DNA of 52,064 bases from Hydrogenophilus thiooxidans (GCF_019049855.1 NZ_JAHLSY010000014.1:1-52064); one strand, 5' to 3'; positions 28,073 through 38,361 are shown, counted from the stretch's first letter. Notes: a model not told the origin generated them from the letters alone. Numbers and translations are program-made.

Positions 28073-30991
28073 ATGACCCGGCTCGTACTCGTCGACGGCA
28101 GCAGCTTCCTCTACCGTGCCTTCCACGCGCTGCCCGACCTGCGCACCGCCCAAGGCGAACCCACGGGCGCGATCCGCGGCGTCGTCACCATGCTCACCAA
28201 GCTCGAAGCCCGCTTCCCTGCCGAATACCGCGCGTGCGTTTTCGACGCCCCCGGGCCCACGTTCCGCGACGAACTCTTTGCCGAATACAAAGCCCACCGC
28301 CCGCCGATGCCGGAAGCGCTCGCAGCCCAGATCGAAACGCTCCACCAACTCGTCCCCCTCATGGGTTGGCCACTGATCGTCGAGCCAGGTGTCGAGGCCG
28401 ACGACGTCATCGCCACCCTCACTACGCAAGCGCGTGCCCGCGGGTGGGAAGTCGTGATCGCCACCGGCGACAAAGACCTTACCCAGCTCGTTGCTCCCGG
28501 TGTCCTCTGGGTCGACACCATGCGCAACGAAACGCTCGACCAAGCAGGCGTCGTCGCCAAATTCGGCGTCACGCCAGCACAAATCCCCGACTACCTCGCG
28601 CTCGTCGGTGACAGCGTCGACAACATCCCCGGCGTCGCAGGCTGTGGCCCCAAAACCGCTGCGAAATGGCTCAACCAATACGCCACGCTCGACGAACTCA
28701 TCGCCCATGCGGACGAAATCGGCGGCAAGGTGGGTGAAAACCTCCGTGCCGCGCGCGAATGGCTCCCCAAAGCACGCGAACTCACCACCGTCAAACGCGA
28801 TCTCACGCTGCCCTTCACCCTCGACGACCTCGCCACCCGCCCCGTCGACTGGCCCGCCCTCAGCCGTTGGTTCGAACGTCTCGAATTCCGCACCCTCGCC
28901 AAACAGTTCGAAGCGCACCTTGGCGCCGCGCTCCACCCTTCCGATACCAACCCTGCCCCTTCCGGCAGCGAAACCTCCGCCCACCCCTCAACCAACCCCG
29001 ACGCCACCGCTGCTGACGCGGTTCCCCGTGAAACCAGCGCGGCGCACGGCACCCTTCACCAGGAGACCGCCCACCACCTGCCGGAACCGGCGCTCGAGCC
29101 ATCCGAAACCGCCGAACTGCGCCGTGCCCGGTATCGCACCATCACCACCCCAGAAGCGCTCGACGCCCTCGCTCACCGGCTACAGGCCGCCGCCGCGTCC
29201 CAAGCGGTCGTTGCGTTCGACACCGAAACCACCAGCCTCGACGCCCGCAACGCCGCGTTGGTCGGCATCTCGTTCGCCTTTGCCGAAGGAGACGCCTGCT
29301 ACCTCCCGCTTGCGCACCGCAGCCTGGAAGCGACCGAACAACTGCCGCGCGATGCGGTTCGCGCCGCGCTCGCCCCGTGGTTTGCCAACGCATTGGCGCC
29401 CAAAGTCGCGCAAAACGCCAAATTCGACCTCCACGTTCTGGCCGCCCACGGCATGCCGGTTGCCGGAACACCGGACGACACGATGCTCATCGATTACGTG
29501 CTCGCCAGCGACCGCGAACACGACCTCGACCGTCTTGCCGAACGCGAACTCCACCTTCGTCCCCTCACCTACCAAGCGGTCTGCGGCAAAGGCAAACAAG
29601 CGATCTCGTTTGCCGACGTCGAACTCCCCGTCGCCACCCGTTACGCAGCCGAAGACGCCGACCTCACCTGGCGGCTCTACCACCACCTGCGCCCGCAACT
29701 CGAAGCCGACGCCAAGCGCAACCGAGTCTATACCCGGATCGAACGACCGCTCGTCCCAGTGCTCACCGCCATCGAAGCGGCGGGCGTCAAAATCGACACC
29801 GCGCAGTTGGCCGCCCAATCGGAACGGTTCGCCGCCGAAATCGCGGAATGCGAAACCCGCGCCGCGAAACTCGCGGGCCGCCCCTTCAACCTTGCCTCCC
29901 CCAAACAGGTTGGCGAACTCCTCTTCGCGGAACTTGGCCTCAAACCCCCGAAAAAGACCGCGACCGGCCAGGCGAGCACCAGCGAAGAGGCGCTTGCGCT
30001 CTTAGCCGAACGGCTCGACCCCAGCACGCGGGAATATCAGCTCATCGCCACACTCCTTGAACACCGGCGGCTGGCAAAACTCAAGAACACCTACCTCGAC
30101 AAACTCCCGCGCATGGTCGACCCCAAGACCGGCCGCGTCCATACCACCTTCTCACAAGCGGCGGTCGTCACCGGGCGACTCTCCTCTTCGGAACCCAACC
30201 TGCAGAACATCCCCGTACGCACCGACGAAGGGCGCGCCATTCGCCGCGCCTTCGTCGCCGAACCGGGCTACCGGCTCCTTTCCGCCGACTACTCGCAAAT
30301 CGAACTGCGTATCATGGCCCACCTCTCCGGCGACGAAACGCTGATCGCTGCGTTTCGCCACGGCGAAGACATCCACCGCCACACCGCCGCCGAACTCCTC
30401 GGCAAAGCACCGGACGCGGTCACTGCCGACGAACGGCGCCTGGCGAAAACCATCAACTTCGGACTCATCTACGGCATGGGCGCCCCAGGACTTGCGCGCT
30501 CGCTCGGTCTCTCGAAAAAAGCGGCCGAAGCCTACATCGCGCAATACTTCGCCCGCTACCCCGGCGTGCACCGCTACATGGAACGCGCCCGCGAACAGGC
30601 GCGACAGCAAGGCTACGTCGAAACCCTCTTCGGCCGCCGACTGTGGCTGCGCAACATCCATTCCCGCAACGCCGGTGTGCGCGCCGCCGACGAACGCGCC
30701 GCGATCAACGCCCCGATGCAAGGCACCGCGGCGGACCTCATCAAACTCGCGATGATCGACCTCGCCGCAGCGCTCGCTGAACGCCACCCCCACGCGCGCA
30801 TCGTCCTGCAAGTGCACGACGAACTCCTCATCGAAGCGCCGGAAGCCGAATGCGCGGCGGTCGCGCACCTCGTCAAAACACAGATGGAAGGCGTTGCCGA
30901 CCGCCACGCGGCAGCGTTTGCGATCGAACCGCTCGCCGTACCGCTCGTCGTCGACGTCGGCATCGGCGCCAACTGGGACGAAGCCCATTGA
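28073..30991 (+). CDS. polA: DNA polymerase I
   Basis: Pol I fills gaps and removes primers. The 972-residue protein has all three domains. The 5' nuclease covers residues 1 to about 283 (LVLVDGSSFLYRAFHALPDL). The 3'-5' exonuclease covers about 350-545, with Exo I (AFDTETTSLD), Exo II and Exo III (YAAEDADLTWRL) intact, so proofreading should work. The polymerase follows with RLSSSEPNLQNIPVR, SADYSQIELRIMAHLSG, AKTINFGLIYGMG and VLQVHDELLIE. Between nuclease and exonuclease lies an unusual stretch of about 60 residues rich in Pro, Ala, Ser and Thr. I chose ATG 28073; longer frame upstream overlaps the divergent gene. Its stop overlaps the msbA TTG start. Confidence 0.97.
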   Translation: MTRLVLVDGSSFLYRAFHALPDLRTAQGEPTGAIRGVVTMLTKLEARFPAEYRACVFDAPGPTFRDELFAEYKAHRPPMPEALAAQIETLHQLVPLMGWPLIVEPGVEADDVIATLTTQARARGWEVVIATGDKDLTQLVAPGVLWVDTMRNETLDQAGVVAKFGVTPAQIPDYLALVGDSVDNIPGVAGCGPKTAAKWLNQYATLDELIAHADEIGGKVGENLRAAREWLPKARELTTVKRDLTLPFTLDDLATRPVDWPALSRWFERLEFRTLAKQFEAHLGAALHPSDTNPAPSGSETSAHPSTNPDATAADAVPRETSAAHGTLHQETAHHLPEPALEPSETAELRRARYRTITTPEALDALAHRLQAAAASQAVVAFDTETTSLDARNAALVGISFAFAEGDACYLPLAHRSLEATEQLPRDAVRAALAPWFANALAPKVAQNAKFDLHVLAAHGMPVAGTPDDTMLIDYVLASDREHDLDRLAERELHLRPLTYQAVCGKGKQAISFADVELPVATRYAAEDADLTWRLYHHLRPQLEADAKRNRVYTRIERPLVPVLTAIEAAGVKIDTAQLAAQSERFAAEIAECETRAAKLAGRPFNLASPKQVGELLFAELGLKPPKKTATGQASTSEEALALLAERLDPSTREYQLIATLLEHRRLAKLKNTYLDKLPRMVDPKTGRVHTTFSQAAVVTGRLSSSEPNLQNIPVRTDEGRAIRRAFVAEPGYRLLSADYSQIELRIMAHLSGDETLIAAFRHGEDIHRHTAAELLGKAPDAVTADERRLAKTINFGLIYGMGAPGLARSLGLSKKAAEAYIAQYFARYPGVHRYMERAREQARQQGYVETLFGRRLWLRNIHSRNAGVRAADERAAINAPMQGTAADLIKLAMIDLAAALAERHPHARIVLQVHDELLIEAPEAECAAVAHLVKTQMEGVADRHAAAFAIEPLAVPLVVDVGIGANWDEAH

Positions 30992-32961
30992 ACGCCGTCC
31001 CCGATCGCGACCTCGCCCTCTACCGCCGCTTGTGGCGCTACGTCCGCCCCTACTACGGTGCGTGGGCGATCGCCCTCGTCGGCTTCCTGCTCTTTGCCAG
31101 CGGTCAGCCGATGCTTGCGGTTGCCCTCAAATACTTCGTCGACGGGCTTACCGACCCGCAACTCGCGCGCGTCACCCTGCCTTGGGGTGAAAGCGTCAAC
31201 CTGCTGCCGTGGATTCCCCTCATTCTCGTTGCCGTCGCGCTGTGGCAAGGAATCGGCACCTTCTTGGGCCAATACGGCATGGCGAAGGTCGCTGCGGGCG
31301 TCGTCCATGACCTGCGCCGCGACCTCTTCGCCCATCTCCTGACGCTTCCCATCGCCTACTTTCGCGACCACGACAGCGGCCGAACCATCTCGCGCCTCAC
31401 CCACGACGTCACGATGACCACCACCGCGGTCACCGACGCGGTGCGCGTATTGGTCCGCGAAGGACTCACCGTGCTCGCGCTCCTCCTTTACCTCCTGTGG
31501 TCGAACTGGCGGTTGACGCTTGCGCTCCTCATCGTCCTGCCGCTCATCGCGCTCGTGGTACGCCACACCCAAAAACGGCTGCGCCAAGCGGCACGGGCAC
31601 TGCAAGAAGCCGTTGGCGAACTCACCGGGCTTGCCACCGAAACGGTGCGCGCAATCTCCGACCTGCGCGCGTTCGGCGCAGAAACCCGCATCCAAGAACG
31701 GTTCGCTGCCGCGAACAACGCCGAAGAGGCGCGACAACAGCGTCTTGCGCGCATCGCCGCTCGGCAAACTGCGTTCACCCAGCTCCTCACCTTCACCGCG
31801 ATGGGCGTCGTGCTCTGGCTCGTCCTGCAACTGCGTGGCGACGCCACCGTCGGCGAACTGGTCGCCTACGTCTCGGCCGCGGGACTCCTGCCCAAACCGT
31901 TGCGGCAACTCTCGGAAGTCGGCAGCCGCTTCGCGCGCGGCCTTGCGGGCGCTGAAAGCGCGTTCCAGCTCCTCGACACCCCGCCCGAACCCGAAACGGG
32001 CCACTACGCGCCGCCCCATTCAGCGCCACCACCCGCAGCCGCATCAACGGTTTCCCCTCCCCCCACCTTCGCCGCCGACCCGCGCGCCCCCAGCGCTGCT
32101 GCCGACGCGCTCGCCCCAGCCCCGGTTCTCGACCGGCACACACCCAACGCGTCCACACCCCCCGTAGCTGCCGCAACACTTCTCGACGCCACACCTCGTC
32201 GCGGCGCCCACGTCGCGTTCGACCACGTCTCCTATCGCTATCCCAACGCCGCCACGCTCGCCCTGGAAACGATCACGTTCGAACTGCGCCCCAATCAGTT
32301 CACCGCGCTCATCGGACGCTCTGGAAGCGGAAAATCGACCCTCGTCCAACTGCTGCTACGCTTTGCCGACCCCACTTCCGGAACGATCACCTTCAACGGC
32401 GTACCGCTTCCCGAATGGCAACGTGCGGCGCTGCGCCGCCAGATCGCCTACGTCCCGCAAGCCCCGGTCCTGCTCGCTGGGACCATCGCGGAAAACGTCG
32501 CGCTCGGCGTCGGTAACGAACCGGTGACCCGCGACGCGATCATCGCCGCACTCAAAGCGGCGCACGCCTGGGAATTCGTCGCACCACTGCCGCACGGCAT
32601 CGATACCCCGATCGGAGAAAATGGCGCACAGCTCTCGGGCGGTCAGTGCCAACGGATCGCGCTGGCGCGCGCCTTCCTCAAACGCGCCCCACTCCTCATT
32701 TTGGACGAAGCTACCTCGGCGCTCGACAGCGAAACGGAAGCCGCGGTGCACGAAGCGCTAGAGCAACTGCGCCACCACACCACCCTCCTGGTCATCGCCC
32801 ACCGCCTCTCGACCATCGAACGCGCCGACACCATAGTCGTTCTGGAAGCGGGCCGCGTCGTCGAAACCGGAACCCACGCAACGCTCTCGCAAAACCGCTC
32901 CCGCTACGCGCAACTCCTGGCCGCAACTGCCCCGAACGCCACGCGCACCGCTTCCACCTAG
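30988..32961 (+). CDS. msbA: ABC exporter, MsbA-type lipid A flippase
   Basis: This ABC half-transporter of 657 residues begins at TTG 30988, overlapping the polA stop (TTGA). Six membrane segments occupy residues about 20-310. The ATPase domain follows, with Walker A GRSGSGKST, signature LSGGQ, Walker B LLILDEATSALDS and the His switch IAHRLST. MsbA flips core-lipid A across the inner membrane, which suits the nearby lipopolysaccharide genes. Between the two domains (residues about 331-405) is a roughly 75-residue Pro/Ala-rich insert, making the protein about 75 residues longer than E. coli MsbA. Other lipid or drug exporters of the same fold cannot be fully excluded. Confidence 0.88.
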   Translation: MNAVPDRDLALYRRLWRYVRPYYGAWAIALVGFLLFASGQPMLAVALKYFVDGLTDPQLARVTLPWGESVNLLPWIPLILVAVALWQGIGTFLGQYGMAKVAAGVVHDLRRDLFAHLLTLPIAYFRDHDSGRTISRLTHDVTMTTTAVTDAVRVLVREGLTVLALLLYLLWSNWRLTLALLIVLPLIALVVRHTQKRLRQAARALQEAVGELTGLATETVRAISDLRAFGAETRIQERFAAANNAEEARQQRLARIAARQTAFTQLLTFTAMGVVLWLVLQLRGDATVGELVAYVSAAGLLPKPLRQLSEVGSRFARGLAGAESAFQLLDTPPEPETGHYAPPHSAPPPAAASTVSPPPTFAADPRAPSAAADALAPAPVLDRHTPNASTPPVAAATLLDATPRRGAHVAFDHVSYRYPNAATLALETITFELRPNQFTALIGRSGSGKSTLVQLLLRFADPTSGTITFNGVPLPEWQRAALRRQIAYVPQAPVLLAGTIAENVALGVGNEPVTRDAIIAALKAAHAWEFVAPLPHGIDTPIGENGAQLSGGQCQRIALARAFLKRAPLLILDEATSALDSETEAAVHEALEQLRHHTTLLVIAHRLSTIERADTIVVLEAGRVVETGTHATLSQNRSRYAQLLAATAPNATRTAST

Positions 32962-33010
32962 CAACCCGCCGCGTTCTTCCGCTCACGCACCGCACCCTTT
33001 CGCGGCACTG

Positions 33011-33062
33011 CACCACTTTTCCCCAGTGTGACGTCACTACTTTTCCCCAGAGTGGCTATAAT
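33011..33062 (+). promoter_or_regulatory. Promoter with two direct repeats and a palindrome
   Basis: A perfect -10 box TATAAT lies at 33057-33062, 34 bases before the coiled-coil gene. Upstream are two 16-base direct repeats of CAC[C/T]ACTTTTCCCCAG (33011-33026 and 33035-33050) that differ at one position and start 24 bases apart. Between them is a perfect 10-base palindrome GTGACGTCAC (33028-33037). The -35 region is poor, as often seen with activator- or repressor-controlled promoters. The binding protein is unknown. Confidence 0.6.
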
Positions 33063-33095
33063 TGGCGTCACAGCCTCCCGCACACCGTTACCGCG

Positions 33096-33626
33096 ATGAC
33101 CTCCGTAATCGACCTCTACGAAAAACTGCGTCTGGCACCCGACGAAACCGCCCGCGCCCGCATCATTGCGGAAGCGTTCGAAGCGCTCGAAAACCGCTAC
33201 CCCCACCTCGACTACCTGGTGACCACCCGCCACCTCTCAGAAACCGAACTCAAACTCACCAAAGAGATCGAGCAGGTTCGGCTCGAAGTCGAGCAAGTCC
33301 GTACCGAACTCAAAACCACTGAGCTCAAGCTCACCAAAGAGATCGAGCAGGTTCGTCTCGACCTGACCAAAGAGATCGAGCAGGTCCGCCTCGAAGTCGA
33401 GCAAGTCCGCTCCGAACTCAAAGCCACCGAGCTCAAACTCACCAAAGAGATCGAGCAAGTTCGCCTCGAAATCGTTCAAGCTTCCGAACGCACCCGCAGC
33501 GAAACCCTGACCGCGATTGCCGAAAGCAAGGCATCGCTCATCAAATGGAGCTTTCTCTTCTGGCTCAGCCAAATGGGGGCGATCCTCCTCCTGCTTTGGC
33601 GGCTCTTCCCCAACCGCGGCGGCTGA
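33096..33626 (+). CDS. Coiled-coil membrane protein with hendecad repeats (DUF1640-like)
   Basis: I chose ATG 33096, giving 176 residues; longer frame upstream lies in msbA. Residues 1-45 are a helical head. Residues about 50-130 are a long coiled coil built from near-identical units (ELKLTKEIEQVRLEVEQVR), with 11-residue periodicity. Residues about 148-170 form a C-terminal membrane anchor (LIKWSFLFWLSQMGAILLLL). The layout resembles DUF1640/CCDC90-type proteins, and bacterial members have no firm function. The anchor implies the coil projects from the inner membrane. It has its own promoter-like region. Confidence 0.8.
   Translation: MTSVIDLYEKLRLAPDETARARIIAEAFEALENRYPHLDYLVTTRHLSETELKLTKEIEQVRLEVEQVRTELKTTELKLTKEIEQVRLDLTKEIEQVRLEVEQVRSELKATELKLTKEIEQVRLEIVQASERTRSETLTAIAESKASLIKWSFLFWLSQMGAILLLLWRLFPNRGG
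33252..33475 (+). repeat. In-gene coiled-coil repeat array
   Basis: The core CTCACCAAAGAGATCGAGCA recurs, with small changes, at 33255, 33330, 33363 and 33438. Spacings are 75, 33 and 75 bases (25, 11 and 25 residues), all in frame. Near identity of the DNA, not only the protein, points to recent duplication or gene-conversion-like copying. Confidence 0.85.
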
Positions 33627-33639
33627 CGTTGTCCAACCC

Positions 33640-34734
33640 ATGACGCTCATCCCTGCAGCCCCCCAATGGCAGGGCTACCGCGCTACCGCGGATCCAAAAC
33701 TCCTCGCGGCGCTCACCCCGTTTCGCGGGCACACACCGCTCTGGGTCGTAACCAGCGGCGAAGCGGGCATGCGGGCGCAGGCGCTTGGCCTTGCTGAAGC
33801 GCTCGATACCCCCTATACCGAATGGGTGTGGCCTTTGGCGCCGCCCTGGCGCCGCTGGCCTGCCTGCGCGCTGCTGCTCACCTGGCTGCTCCGCCACGCG
33901 CTCCCGCGCCGCCGCGACACCACGCCATTTGCCACCGCTTGGCAAACCTTGTGCCGCTACCTGGAAGGCCCACCGCAACAAGCAGAGTGCGCCTCGCCGC
34001 ACGCGCTCGACTTACCCGCGCTCCACGCGTGGCCGCAAACAGACACCCCTGCGCCACCCCGGCTCATCGTCGCGTGCGGCCGTCGCGTGATCGCACCTGT
34101 CCTGTGGCTCAAACGCGCCGCCCCCACCCGGCCCAAAGTCATCTACGTCCAAGACCCGCGCACGCTCTGCGCTCAGTTCGACCTCATCGTCGCCCCCGCC
34201 CACGACCCGATCCGCGGCGCGAACGTCGTCCCCACCCCCTTGGCGCTACACCGCATCACCCCGGAACGGCTCGCACACGTCGCGGCCATTTGGCAACCGA
34301 AATGGGCGCCCTACCCCAAACCGTGGTGGGGACTGGTCGTTGGCGGCCCCAGCCGCTCGGTCCAATGGGACGAAGTGCTGGCGCGAACAGCGATTCGAGC
34401 CTGGCTGGAACAGGCACGCGCCGCAGGCGCCACGCTCTTTGCCACCACCGCCCGGCGCACCCCCGCTGCTACCCGAGCGTGGCTTGCTCAGTCCCTGGCC
34501 GCAATTTGCCCTGGGAGTCCACCCCCCTTTACCGGCGAAGGGGAAAACCCCTACCTCGCGATCCTCGCGCTCACCACCCAACGCGCGATCACCAGTGATT
34601 CGGTCTCGATGCTCTCCGAAACCCTTGCCGCGCCCGGCATCAGCGTGCGGCTCGAAGTCGGCACCTACCGTCCGCGCCTGCAACGCTTTCACCGCGTTTG
34701 GGATCAAGGTGCCGCACCCAGCGCCGACTCATAG
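33640..34734 (+). CDS. ELM1-like (mitochondrial-fission ELM1 family) protein
   Basis: The 364-residue protein starts at ATG 33640, 13 bases after the coiled-coil gene. Recognisable parts are LWVVTSGEAGMRAQALGLAE, LIVACGRRVIAPVLWLKR, KVIYVQDPRTLCAQFDLIVA and the C-terminal ITSDSVSMLSETLAAPG. The fold resembles GT-B glycosyltransferases, and bacterial members often sit beside lipopolysaccharide genes. A role in surface-sugar metabolism is inferred; no reaction is established. A short unconserved insert (CPGSPPPFTGEGENP) lies near residue 290. Confidence 0.8.
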   Translation: MTLIPAAPQWQGYRATADPKLLAALTPFRGHTPLWVVTSGEAGMRAQALGLAEALDTPYTEWVWPLAPPWRRWPACALLLTWLLRHALPRRRDTTPFATAWQTLCRYLEGPPQQAECASPHALDLPALHAWPQTDTPAPPRLIVACGRRVIAPVLWLKRAAPTRPKVIYVQDPRTLCAQFDLIVAPAHDPIRGANVVPTPLALHRITPERLAHVAAIWQPKWAPYPKPWWGLVVGGPSRSVQWDEVLARTAIRAWLEQARAAGATLFATTARRTPAATRAWLAQSLAAICPGSPPPFTGEGENPYLAILALTTQRAITSDSVSMLSETLAAPGISVRLEVGTYRPRLQRFHRVWDQGAAPSADS

Positions 34735-34805
34735 AGCGGTTTAACCAGAGCAGAATCTACCGCCGCCCGCCACTTCCAACGACCGGCGCCCGAGATGCAC
34801 ACCCC

Positions 34806-36143
34806 TTACGCACGCTCGAAAACCGCCATCGACTCCACATGCCCCGTGTGCGGGAACATGTTCGCAATCCCCGCTGCCACAAGACGATAGCCTTTTTCGT
34901 GCACCAAGATCGCCGTGTCGCGCGCCAACGTCCCCGGATGGCAGGAGACATAGACGATGCGGGTGGGCGCCACCTCGGGGGTGATCGCCTTCACCAACGC
35001 CGCCGCGCCATCGCGTGGTGGATCGAGCAGCCATTTATCGAAGCGACCGAACCCCGCGAGCGCCGCTTCGGTCATCTCGAAGAGGTTCGCGCTATAAAAT
35101 GCCGTATTGCCGCCCAGCCCATGCGCGTCCGCCAGCGCCGCAGCGCGTTGCGTCATCGTTTCGGAACCTTCCACCCCGACCACGGTCGCGCCCGAACGCG
35201 CGATCGGCAGCGTGAAATTGCCCAAACCGCTGAACCAATCGGCCACGCGCTCTCCAGCCTGCGGCGCCAACCACTGTACAGCCCGCCGTACCAACGCCCG
35301 GTTGATCTGCGGATTCACCTGGGTGAAGTCGCTCGGCAAAAAGGTCAGCGTGACGTCGAATTCCGGGTGGCGATATGCCAACGTCCGGTCATCCGCGGCG
35401 GTGAGCGGCGCCATCGTCTGCGGCCCACCCGGTTGCACCCAGACCGCCACCTCATGGGTGCGGCCAAACGCGGCCAACATCGCTTCATCTTGCGCCGTCA
35501 AGGGCACCAGATGGCGAAAGACCAGTACGATCGTCCCATCGTCGCCTGCTGCGAACTCGATCTGCGGAATCCGATCGGGACAAGACAACCCACCGATCAA
35601 CCGCCGCAGCTCGGGCAACAGCACCGAGACGCGTTGCGGCAACACGTGGCAGGAGCGCATATCGGCGATATGACTCGAATTCCGTTCACGGAAACCGACA
35701 AGCACCCCCCCCTTCTTCGGCACCAGTCGTGCGCCGATGCGCGCCCGATGGCGATACCCCCAGTACGGCCCGTAAAGCGGCGGCAACACCTGCTCCGGGC
35801 GCACCCGCGCAATATGCCAGAGCGTGTCTTCCAGCACCCGCTGTTTCGCAGCCACCTGCGCGGAGGCATCGAAATGCTGCATCGCGCACCCGCCACACAC
35901 CCCGAAATGGGGGCAGCGCGGCGTCACCCGCCAACACGAAGCCCGCTCCACCGCAACCAATTCGCCTTGCGCGTAACTGGCCCGTTCACGGGTACGGACG
36001 AAACGCACCACCTCCCCGGGCAACGCCCCGCTGATGAAAACCGCCTTGCCATCGACGTGCGCGACCCCCCGCCCCTCGAGGTCAAGCGACGCCACCGCCG
36101 CGCGCTCGACCGGCGCGGTCGCAGACGAACGCGCTTTACCCAT
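34806..36143 (-). CDS. rlmD: 23S rRNA (uracil-1939-C5)-methyltransferase RlmD
   Basis: RlmD methylates U1939 of 23S rRNA. The 445-residue protein has an N-terminal TRAM domain ([20 protein letters not shown]) and the iron-sulfur cysteines [10 protein letters not shown] plus a later Cys (MRSCHVL). The Rossmann methylase follows ([31 protein letters not shown]), with catalytic Cys in [14 protein letters not shown] 36143 overlaps the bamC stop (TGATG). The 71 bases to the convergent gene at 34734 show no clear terminator. Confidence 0.94.
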   Translation of the reverse strand: MGKARSSATAPVERAAVASLDLEGRGVAHVDGKAVFISGALPGEVVRFVRTRERASYAQGELVAVERASCWRVTPRCPHFGVCGGCAMQHFDASAQVAAKQRVLEDTLWHIARVRPEQVLPPLYGPYWGYRHRARIGARLVPKKGGVLVGFRERNSSHIADMRSCHVLPQRVSVLLPELRRLIGGLSCPDRIPQIEFAAGDDGTIVLVFRHLVPLTAQDEAMLAAFGRTHEVAVWVQPGGPQTMAPLTAADDRTLAYRHPEFDVTLTFLPSDFTQVNPQINRALVRRAVQWLAPQAGERVADWFSGLGNFTLPIARSGATVVGVEGSETMTQRAAALADAHGLGGNTAFYSANLFEMTEAALAGFGRFDKWLLDPPRDGAAALVKAITPEVAPTRIVYVSCHPGTLARDTAILVHEKGYRLVAAGIANMFPHTGHVESMAVFERA

Positions 36144-37405
36144 CAACGCAGCTCTTCGTAGAGCATTTCCAAGATCTGCTTCGCGGTGGCGTCGTTCACC
36201 GCATTGTCTGACTCGTCGAGCACCACCACGCGGCTCTGCTCGCCCGCGCCCACTACGCGCACCCGGTATTCGCTGTTGAGTTTCGGCCTCTTGTCGTCAC
36301 GCCAAAACGCCAGCCGCGACCAGAAGCTCTTGCGCTCCTCCTCGGCCACCACCGCCGGATCGTCGTAGCGCACAAGGTAGGTACCCGCGCGGCGATCGCG
36401 CTCCAGCACCGAAAAGCCCAGCCGGTCGAGCGCCAACCCCACGCGCCGCCACGCCCGGTCGAAGCCATCACGCAGCTCGAGTTCCGCCCGCTGACCATCG
36501 AGATGGAGCAGCGCGCGCTCTTGCGAAACCGCACCAGCTACCATCCGTTTCGCCGCCTCTTCCTGCGCCCCAAGGAAAACCATCAATCGACGCAACATCT
36601 CCGCCTCGAGCTCCGGATCCGCCGGACGCGGCTGCCAAACCGTGTGATCCTTCTGCGCCGAATCGTAGACCTCGACCATCCCGCGGTGCGAGATATAGAC
36701 CTCGACCTCGCCCGGATTTTTCCCCGGCTCGATCCGGGTACGGAATTTGTCCCGCTCACCGGTGGAATAGAGCGAATCGAACACCTTGCCAAGGGTGCGG
36801 CGGATGATGTCGTCTTGAATCTTCGCCCGATTCTCGGCCCAATCGGTCTCGATCACCCCCAAATCGGGGCGTTCCACCGCCAACGTGAACCCAAGCTGCT
36901 GCCAAAAGTCCTTCAATTTCGGCCACAACTGATCGGGTGCAGCCTGCACCACCAACCAGCGGGTATCGCCAGCCCGCTCGATGCGCATCCCCGGCTGCTC
37001 CGGCAACACCCCAGATGCCGCCGCTGCCGCCGCGCTCCCTGGCTGCACCCGCTCGCTCTGATACGCCAAGAGCGAGGTCGCACCACGCCGCGTCGGCAAC
37101 TGGAAGCGCTCCCCTTGCGCCGGATTGATCAGATCGGGCGGCACCTCGAGCGGCCGCTCCAAGCGCTTTTCGCTCTTGTAATCGATCTCGCTCTTTTTCT
37201 CCAGCCACTCGTTCGGCGAAAACGACGAACAGCCGCTCACCGCAGCGCCCAACAGCCCCGCAAGGAGCCCCACTCCCCAGCGCTGCACGGTACCGCGCCC
37301 CTGACCGGACCGCGCCGCAGTTGTCGCCACACCGGCACCACACTGCGCTACCGTTTTCGCCGCGCTCACGCCGCACGTCCCACTCGCCACCACCTGTTGC
37401 GCCAT
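36143..37405 (-). CDS. bamC: Outer-membrane assembly lipoprotein BamC
   Basis: BamC is a lipoprotein of the BAM complex that inserts outer-membrane barrels. The lipobox is [11 protein letters not shown]. Two helix-grip-like domains follow ([40 protein letters not shown]), as in BamC. ATG 37405 follows AGGAAG, giving 420 residues, but then the lipobox Cys is at residue 59, long for a lipoprotein signal. A later GTG near residue 40 ([11 protein letters not shown]) would give an ordinary signal peptide. The dapA-bamC order is conserved in Proteobacteria. Confidence 0.85.
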   Translation of the reverse strand: MAQQVVASGTCGVSAAKTVAQCGAGVATTAARSGQGRGTVQRWGVGLLAGLLGAAVSGCSSFSPNEWLEKKSEIDYKSEKRLERPLEVPPDLINPAQGERFQLPTRRGATSLLAYQSERVQPGSAAAAAASGVLPEQPGMRIERAGDTRWLVVQAAPDQLWPKLKDFWQQLGFTLAVERPDLGVIETDWAENRAKIQDDIIRRTLGKVFDSLYSTGERDKFRTRIEPGKNPGEVEVYISHRGMVEVYDSAQKDHTVWQPRPADPELEAEMLRRLMVFLGAQEEAAKRMVAGAVSQERALLHLDGQRAELELRDGFDRAWRRVGLALDRLGFSVLERDRRAGTYLVRYDDPAVVAEEERKSFWSRLAFWRDDKRPKLNSEYRVRVVGAGEQSRVVVLDESDNAVNDATAKQILEMLYEELR

Positions 37406-37428
37406 TTGCGCTTCCTTTCCAACCAAAC

Positions 37429-38319
37429 TCACGCGCCTACCGCGATACCCGCACGCGCCAACGCCGCGCGCACCCGCTCCTGATTGCTGCTGCTCAAAGG
37501 CGTCAAAGGCAGCCGAATCCCGTCGGCGATTCGCCCCATCTGCGCCAACGCCCACTTCACCGGAATCGGGTTCGCCTCACAGAAAAGCGCCCGATGCAGC
37601 CCCAAGAGCTTCTGGTTGATCGCCACCGCCTCGGCCACGTTGCCGCTCATTGCCGCCACGCACATCTCGTGCATCGCGCGCGGCGCCACGTTCGCCGTGA
37701 CCGAAATCACCCCTTTGCCGCCCAAAAGCAGGAACGGCAACGCAGTCAGGTCATCGCCGGTGTAACAGAGGAATCCGTCCGGCACCCGCTCGAAGAGATC
37801 GTACGCGCGGTCGATACTCCCCGTCGCATCCTTGATCCCGACGATATTGGGAATCTCGGCCAGACGCACCACGGTGTCGTTGCTGAGATCCGCCACCGTC
37901 CGCCCCGGCACGTTGTAGAGAATGAGCGGCAGATCCACCGCTTCGGCAATCGCGCGAAAATGGCGGTATAGCCCCTCTTGGGTCGGCTTGTTGTAATAAG
38001 GCACCACCGAAAGGTGGGCATCCGCCCCGGCACGTTTCGCCGCACGCGCCAGAAAGATCGCCTCCTCGGTGCTGTTCGCGCCCGTGCCCGCGATGATCGG
38101 AATCCGGCCTGCCGCATGCTTCACCGCCCGTTCGATCAACTGCACGTGCTCATCGAACGACACGGTGGGCGACTCCCCAGTCGTCCCCACCACCACGATC
38201 CCATCGGTCCCTTCCGCGATGTGCCAATCGATCAGCGCATCGAAGCGGGTCCAATCGATCGCCCCATCAGGCAACATCGGCGTGACGATTGCCACGATCG
38301 AACCAGTGAGCGAAAACAT
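37429..38319 (-). CDS. dapA: 4-hydroxy-tetrahydrodipicolinate synthase
   Basis: DapA condenses pyruvate with aspartate semialdehyde in lysine and diaminopimelate synthesis. The 296-residue protein has GTTGESPT, the catalytic Tyr135 (LYNVPGRT) and the Schiff-base Lys163 (VGIKDATGS). I chose ATG 38319, preceded by AGGGAAGGG; the frame extends to 38361 without family resemblance. It is 23 bases upstream of bamC in the same direction. Confidence 0.96.
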   Translation of the reverse strand: MFSLTGSIVAIVTPMLPDGAIDWTRFDALIDWHIAEGTDGIVVVGTTGESPTVSFDEHVQLIERAVKHAAGRIPIIAGTGANSTEEAIFLARAAKRAGADAHLSVVPYYNKPTQEGLYRHFRAIAEAVDLPLILYNVPGRTVADLSNDTVVRLAEIPNIVGIKDATGSIDRAYDLFERVPDGFLCYTGDDLTALPFLLLGGKGVISVTANVAPRAMHEMCVAAMSGNVAEAVAINQKLLGLHRALFCEANPIPVKWALAQMGRIADGIRLPLTPLSSSNQERVRAALARAGIAVGA

Positions 38320-38361
38320 AACCCTTCCCTTCTGCGACGAGACGCAACGATTGTAACCCAA

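Noticed and set aside
32646-33095. Open frame extending the coiled-coil protein N-terminally by 150 residues
   Set aside because: It overlaps the conserved ATPase domain of msbA and has no family features; an ATG at 33096 follows a clear -10 box.
34735-34805. Bidirectional terminator between convergent genes
   Set aside because: No stable stem with a T-run could be found in this 71-base gap.
34698-36161. Long rightward open frame of 487 residues
   Set aside because: It is antisense to rlmD, His/Arg/Pro-rich and without domain features, a common shadow in GC-rich DNA.
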